A program made the translations under genes and the position numbers. From positions 1 to 10,275 of the forward strand of contig JALSPT010000159.1 of assembly GCA_026985785.1 (NCBI GenBank): a DNA stretch of 10,275 bases, read 5' to 3'. Below, one piece after another: positions 5,724 through 10,275 of the stretch (its first letter is position 1; every line of letters begins with the position of its first letter). This DNA is from Anaerolineales bacterium (GTDB taxonomy: Bacteria > Chloroflexota > Anaerolineae > Anaerolineales > DRMV01). The notes beneath the pieces are model-generated. The model was not told where the DNA came from, made no database searches, and saw nothing but the letters and a program-made list of their open reading frames with translations.

Positions 5724-5751
5724 TTGACGTGTTACAAAGGGCGCGTATAAT
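5724..5751 (+). promoter_or_regulatory. rRNA promoter P1
   Basis: TTGACG (5724-5729), a 16-bp spacer and a perfect TATAAT (5746-5751). The stretch before the -35 has several A and T runs (CCAAAAAGAGCAATTTTC) and could be an UP element. The discriminator after the -10 is GC-rich (AGCGCCC), as in stringently controlled rrn promoters. The expected start is near 5758, about 310 nt before 16S. GGGCGC (5739-5744) and GCGCCC (5753-5758) form an inverted repeat with the -10 at its centre. Confidence 0.85.
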
Positions 5752-5801
5752 AGCGCCCGTGCTTGACGGATGGTTTCGCCTTGGGAACAGGGCAAACCGG
5801 T

Positions 5802-5813
5802 ACAATTGAAGAG
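5802..5813 (+). repeat. 12-bp copy of the 16S precursor-stem sequence in the P1 leader
   Basis: ACAATTGAAGAG occurs here and again, identically, at 5972-5983, where it is part of the 5' strand of the 16S precursor stem. Only P1 transcripts carry this first copy. Confidence 0.7.
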
Positions 5814-5822
5814 GCGCTGTGA

Positions 5823-5886
5823 CGCCAGAGACCAGGGTTGCTTGCCCGCTCGGTCTGGCGACCGATATCCGAGAGCAGATATCGGT
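5823..5886 (+). promoter_or_regulatory. Two adjacent leader hairpins between P1 and P2
   Basis: The first hairpin pairs CGCCAG (5823-5828) and ACC (5831-5833) with GGTCTGGCG (5852-5860), with a 2-nt bulge and a loop that can close further through GGG/CCC. The second starts at the next base: ACCGATATC (5861-5869) and GATATCGGT (5878-5886) are perfect 9-bp complements around an 8-nt loop. A moderately T-rich run (TATTTGTCTCTCTT) follows, then the P2 -35. Only transcripts from P1 carry them. Possible roles are an attenuator, a leader structure or, for the second, a dyad operator. Confidence 0.6.
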
Positions 5887-5898
5887 CAGTATTTGTCT

Positions 5899-5909
5899 CT
5901 CTTGAAAAC
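5899..5909 (+). promoter_or_regulatory. Possible boxA-like antitermination site in the P1 leader
   Basis: CTCTTGAAAAC resembles the Gram-positive rrn boxA core (TCTTTGAAAAC) with small differences. It follows the two hairpins and overlaps no promoter hexamer, but ends one base before the P2 -35. Based on recalled consensus only. Confidence 0.3.
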
Positions 5910-5910
5910 C

Positions 5911-5939
5911 TTGACAGCGTTGGCGGAGGTGAGTAAAAT
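5911..5939 (+). promoter_or_regulatory. rRNA promoter P2
   Basis: A perfect TTGACA (5911-5916), a 17-bp spacer and TAAAAT (5934-5939, one base from consensus). The expected start near 5946 leaves about 120 nt of leader before 16S, beginning just ahead of the 16S precursor stem. GCGGAGG (5923-5929) and CCTCCGC (5942-5948) form a 7-bp inverted repeat centred on the -10. A downstream GCCTC/GAGGC pair (5941-5945, 5955-5959) could make a small hairpin at the start of the transcript. Confidence 0.87.
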
Positions 5940-5957
5940 AGCCTCCGCTCAACTGAG

Positions 5958-5983
5958 GCGGCGGGACCTTAACAATTGAAGAG
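5958..5983 (+). repeat. 26-bp rrn element, copy before 16S (boxA-like)
   Basis: GCGGCGGGACCTTAACAA followed by TTGAAGAG. It matches 8110-8135 ahead of 23S at 23 of 26 positions (differences at 5965, 5976 and 5981). The core CTTAACAA recalls E. coli boxA (CTCTTTAACAA), which is also present once in the leader and once before 23S. From 5967 on it forms the outer part of the 16S precursor stem. Confidence 0.65.
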
Positions 5984-6015
5984 TGGCAGGAAGCAGAGCG
6001 ACCTGTCAATTCTGG
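5967..6015 (+). promoter_or_regulatory. 16S precursor processing stem, 5' strand
   Basis: 5967-5994 pairs with 7687-7714 over 28 consecutive base pairs (three G-U), and 6001-6015 pairs with 7671-7685 over 15 more (one G-U). A 6-nt by 1-nt internal loop separates the two helices. The arms enclose the whole 16S gene, which is the known arrangement for RNase III cleavage of pre-rRNA. The 53 nt between this arm and mature 16S include a small GAAA-loop hairpin (CGCC/GGCG, 6052-6063). Confidence 0.9.
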
Positions 6016-6068
6016 AGAGTTTTTACAGGATGAACTTCCGTAAAGACACAACGCCGAAAGGCGATACT

Positions 6069-7605
<1,537 letters not shown>

Positions 7606-7649
7606 CTATGGAAAACCTCGGGCTGGGGCTTGGCCTCAGTTCCGAAAAT

Positions 7650-7669
7650 GCCCCAACGTGTGCTGGGGC
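7650..7669 (+). other. Hairpin in the spacer just after 16S
   Basis: GCCCCA (7650-7655) and TGGGGC (7664-7669) form a perfect 6-bp stem with an 8-nt loop. It sits directly inside the 3' strand of the 16S precursor stem and would be removed with the spacer. Confidence 0.5.
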
Positions 7670-7670
7670 G

Positions 7671-7714
7671 CCAGAATTGGCAGGTGGCTTCCTGTCACTC
7701 TTCAGTTGTTGAGG
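7671..7714 (+). promoter_or_regulatory. 16S precursor processing stem, 3' strand
   Basis: Partner of 5967-6015: 7671-7685 pairs with 6001-6015 and 7687-7714 with 5967-5994. It ends 16 bp before tRNA-Ile, so cleavage here would separate pre-16S from the tRNA-bearing part of the transcript. Confidence 0.9.
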
Positions 7715-7730
7715 CCTGCGCCTCGTCAGT

Positions 7731-7804
<74 letters not shown>

Positions 7805-7827
7805 CCTTCAAACGCTGAGAGGTTTCT

Positions 7828-7900
7828 GGGGATGTAGCTCAGTTGGGAGAGCATCGCCTTTGCAAGGCGAGGGTCACGGGTTCGAGTCCCGTCATCTCCA
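7828..7900 (+). tRNA. tRNA-Ala (anticodon UGC)
   Basis: Full cloverleaf: acceptor GGGGATG/CATCTCC, D-stem GCTC/GAGC, anticodon stem TCGCC/GGCGA around TTTGCAA (anticodon TGC), T-arm ACGGG TTCGAGT CCCGT and discriminator A at 7900. The third acceptor pair is G-U (G3:U70), the main identity element of alanine tRNA. CCT follows the discriminator, so CCA is not fully encoded. It starts 23 bp after tRNA-Ile. Confidence 0.98.
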
Positions 7901-8218
7901 CCTTCTCTCCCGTGGGCTGCAGGTGAGACGGAGGCGAGATTGGCGCTGGTTTTTGCGGCGAGCTAAGGATGTAGGGCTTCATCGTGCAGGGTCTGGCCCG
8001 GCGATGAGCCGGGTCGGTTTGTCTCGGCTCGTTGAAAAGCGAAGCGTAAGCACTCGGTTGGCGGGTTCCACTGTGGTGGAATCTGGCAACCGGCGGCTAA
8101 CGCCGGAGAGCGGCGGCACCTTAACAAGTGAATAGGTCGTAGTGAAGCAACTAACTTCAAATCTTATTGTCGTGCGTGTAGTGCATCAACGCGAAGAATT
8201 TCTGGTTCTCCGCATCAC
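7901..8218 (+). other. Second part of the 16S-23S spacer, structured, no gene
   Basis: No coding frame or further tRNA. It holds a perfect 6-bp hairpin CCCGGC/GCCGGG with a 5-nt loop (7997-8013), a larger hairpin at 8055-8092 (CGGTTG/CAACCG outside, 5x5 internal loop, TTCCAC/GTGGAA inside, TGTG loop), and the second copy of the 26-bp rrn element (8110-8135). The 5' strand of the 23S precursor stem should lie in the last 100 bp; its partner is beyond the window. Confidence 0.7.
8110..8135 (+). repeat. 26-bp rrn element, copy before 23S (boxA-like)
   Basis: GCGGCGGCACCTTAACAA followed by GTGAATAG, 23 of 26 bases identical to 5958-5983. It ends 83 bp before 23S. In E. coli the spacer boxA also lies between the spacer tRNAs and 23S. 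It may in addition be a strand of the 23S precursor stem, as the other copy is for 16S. Confidence 0.65.

Positions 8219-10275
<2,057 letters not shown>

Noticed and set aside
5763..5806. A third rrn promoter using TTGACG (5763) and TACAAT (5801)
   Set aside because: The hexamers are 32 bp apart, and no other -35 fits at 16-18 bp from TACAAT.
7997..8020. Rho-independent terminator in the 16S-23S spacer (CCCGGC/GCCGGG then TCGGTTTGTCT)
   Set aside because: The T-run is interrupted and 23S continues downstream; it is more likely a spacer structure.

Overview
The window is GC-rich bacterial chromosome. It holds one end of a ribosomal RNA operon next to housekeeping genes. The rRNA signature, the proline/threonine-rich 'PTPTP' extracytoplasmic linker in the anti-sigma protein and the general gene content suggest Chloroflexota, perhaps class Anaerolineae. 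That placement is from memory of sequence style, not from a search. The anti-Shine-Dalgarno end of 16S (CCTCCTTT) is canonical.

Left block, minus strand (1-2978): the N-terminus of ruvB (cut by the window edge), a complete glycerate 2-kinase, and dnaA. All three are transcribed leftwards. dnaA starts at a GTG behind a perfect AAGGAGGT and has a good sigma70 promoter about 130 bp upstream. ruvB has its own extended -10 so close to its ATG that a leaderless mRNA is likely. dnaN is not beside dnaA, and G exceeds C on the + strand on both sides, so I do not call an origin here.

Middle (2979-4895): a 490-bp gene-free stretch with three perfect inverted repeats, then a sigma/anti-sigma operon on the minus strand (ATGA overlap). 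The sigma is an ECF sigma factor. The anti-sigma candidate has two membrane segments and no cysteine, so it cannot be a zinc-binding anti-sigma factor. The sigma gene also looks leaderless. surE runs divergently on the plus strand, with an extended -10, a leader hairpin and a strong ribosome binding site.

Right block, plus strand (5688-10275): an rrn operon with tandem promoters P1 and P2, a structured leader, 16S, tRNA-Ile(GAU), tRNA-Ala(UGC) and the first two thirds of 23S, cut at helix 69. The flanks of 16S form a 43-bp precursor stem. A 26-bp element (23/26 identical) sits ahead of both 16S and 23S, in the arrangement of the E. coli boxA pair. Both rrn -10 boxes lie in the middle of GC-rich inverted repeats.

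I see no mobile element, CRISPR array, defence system or new enzyme system. The most unusual material is regulatory: the rrn promoter/leader architecture, the repeated rrn element, the leaderless starts and the cysteine-free anti-sigma factor.
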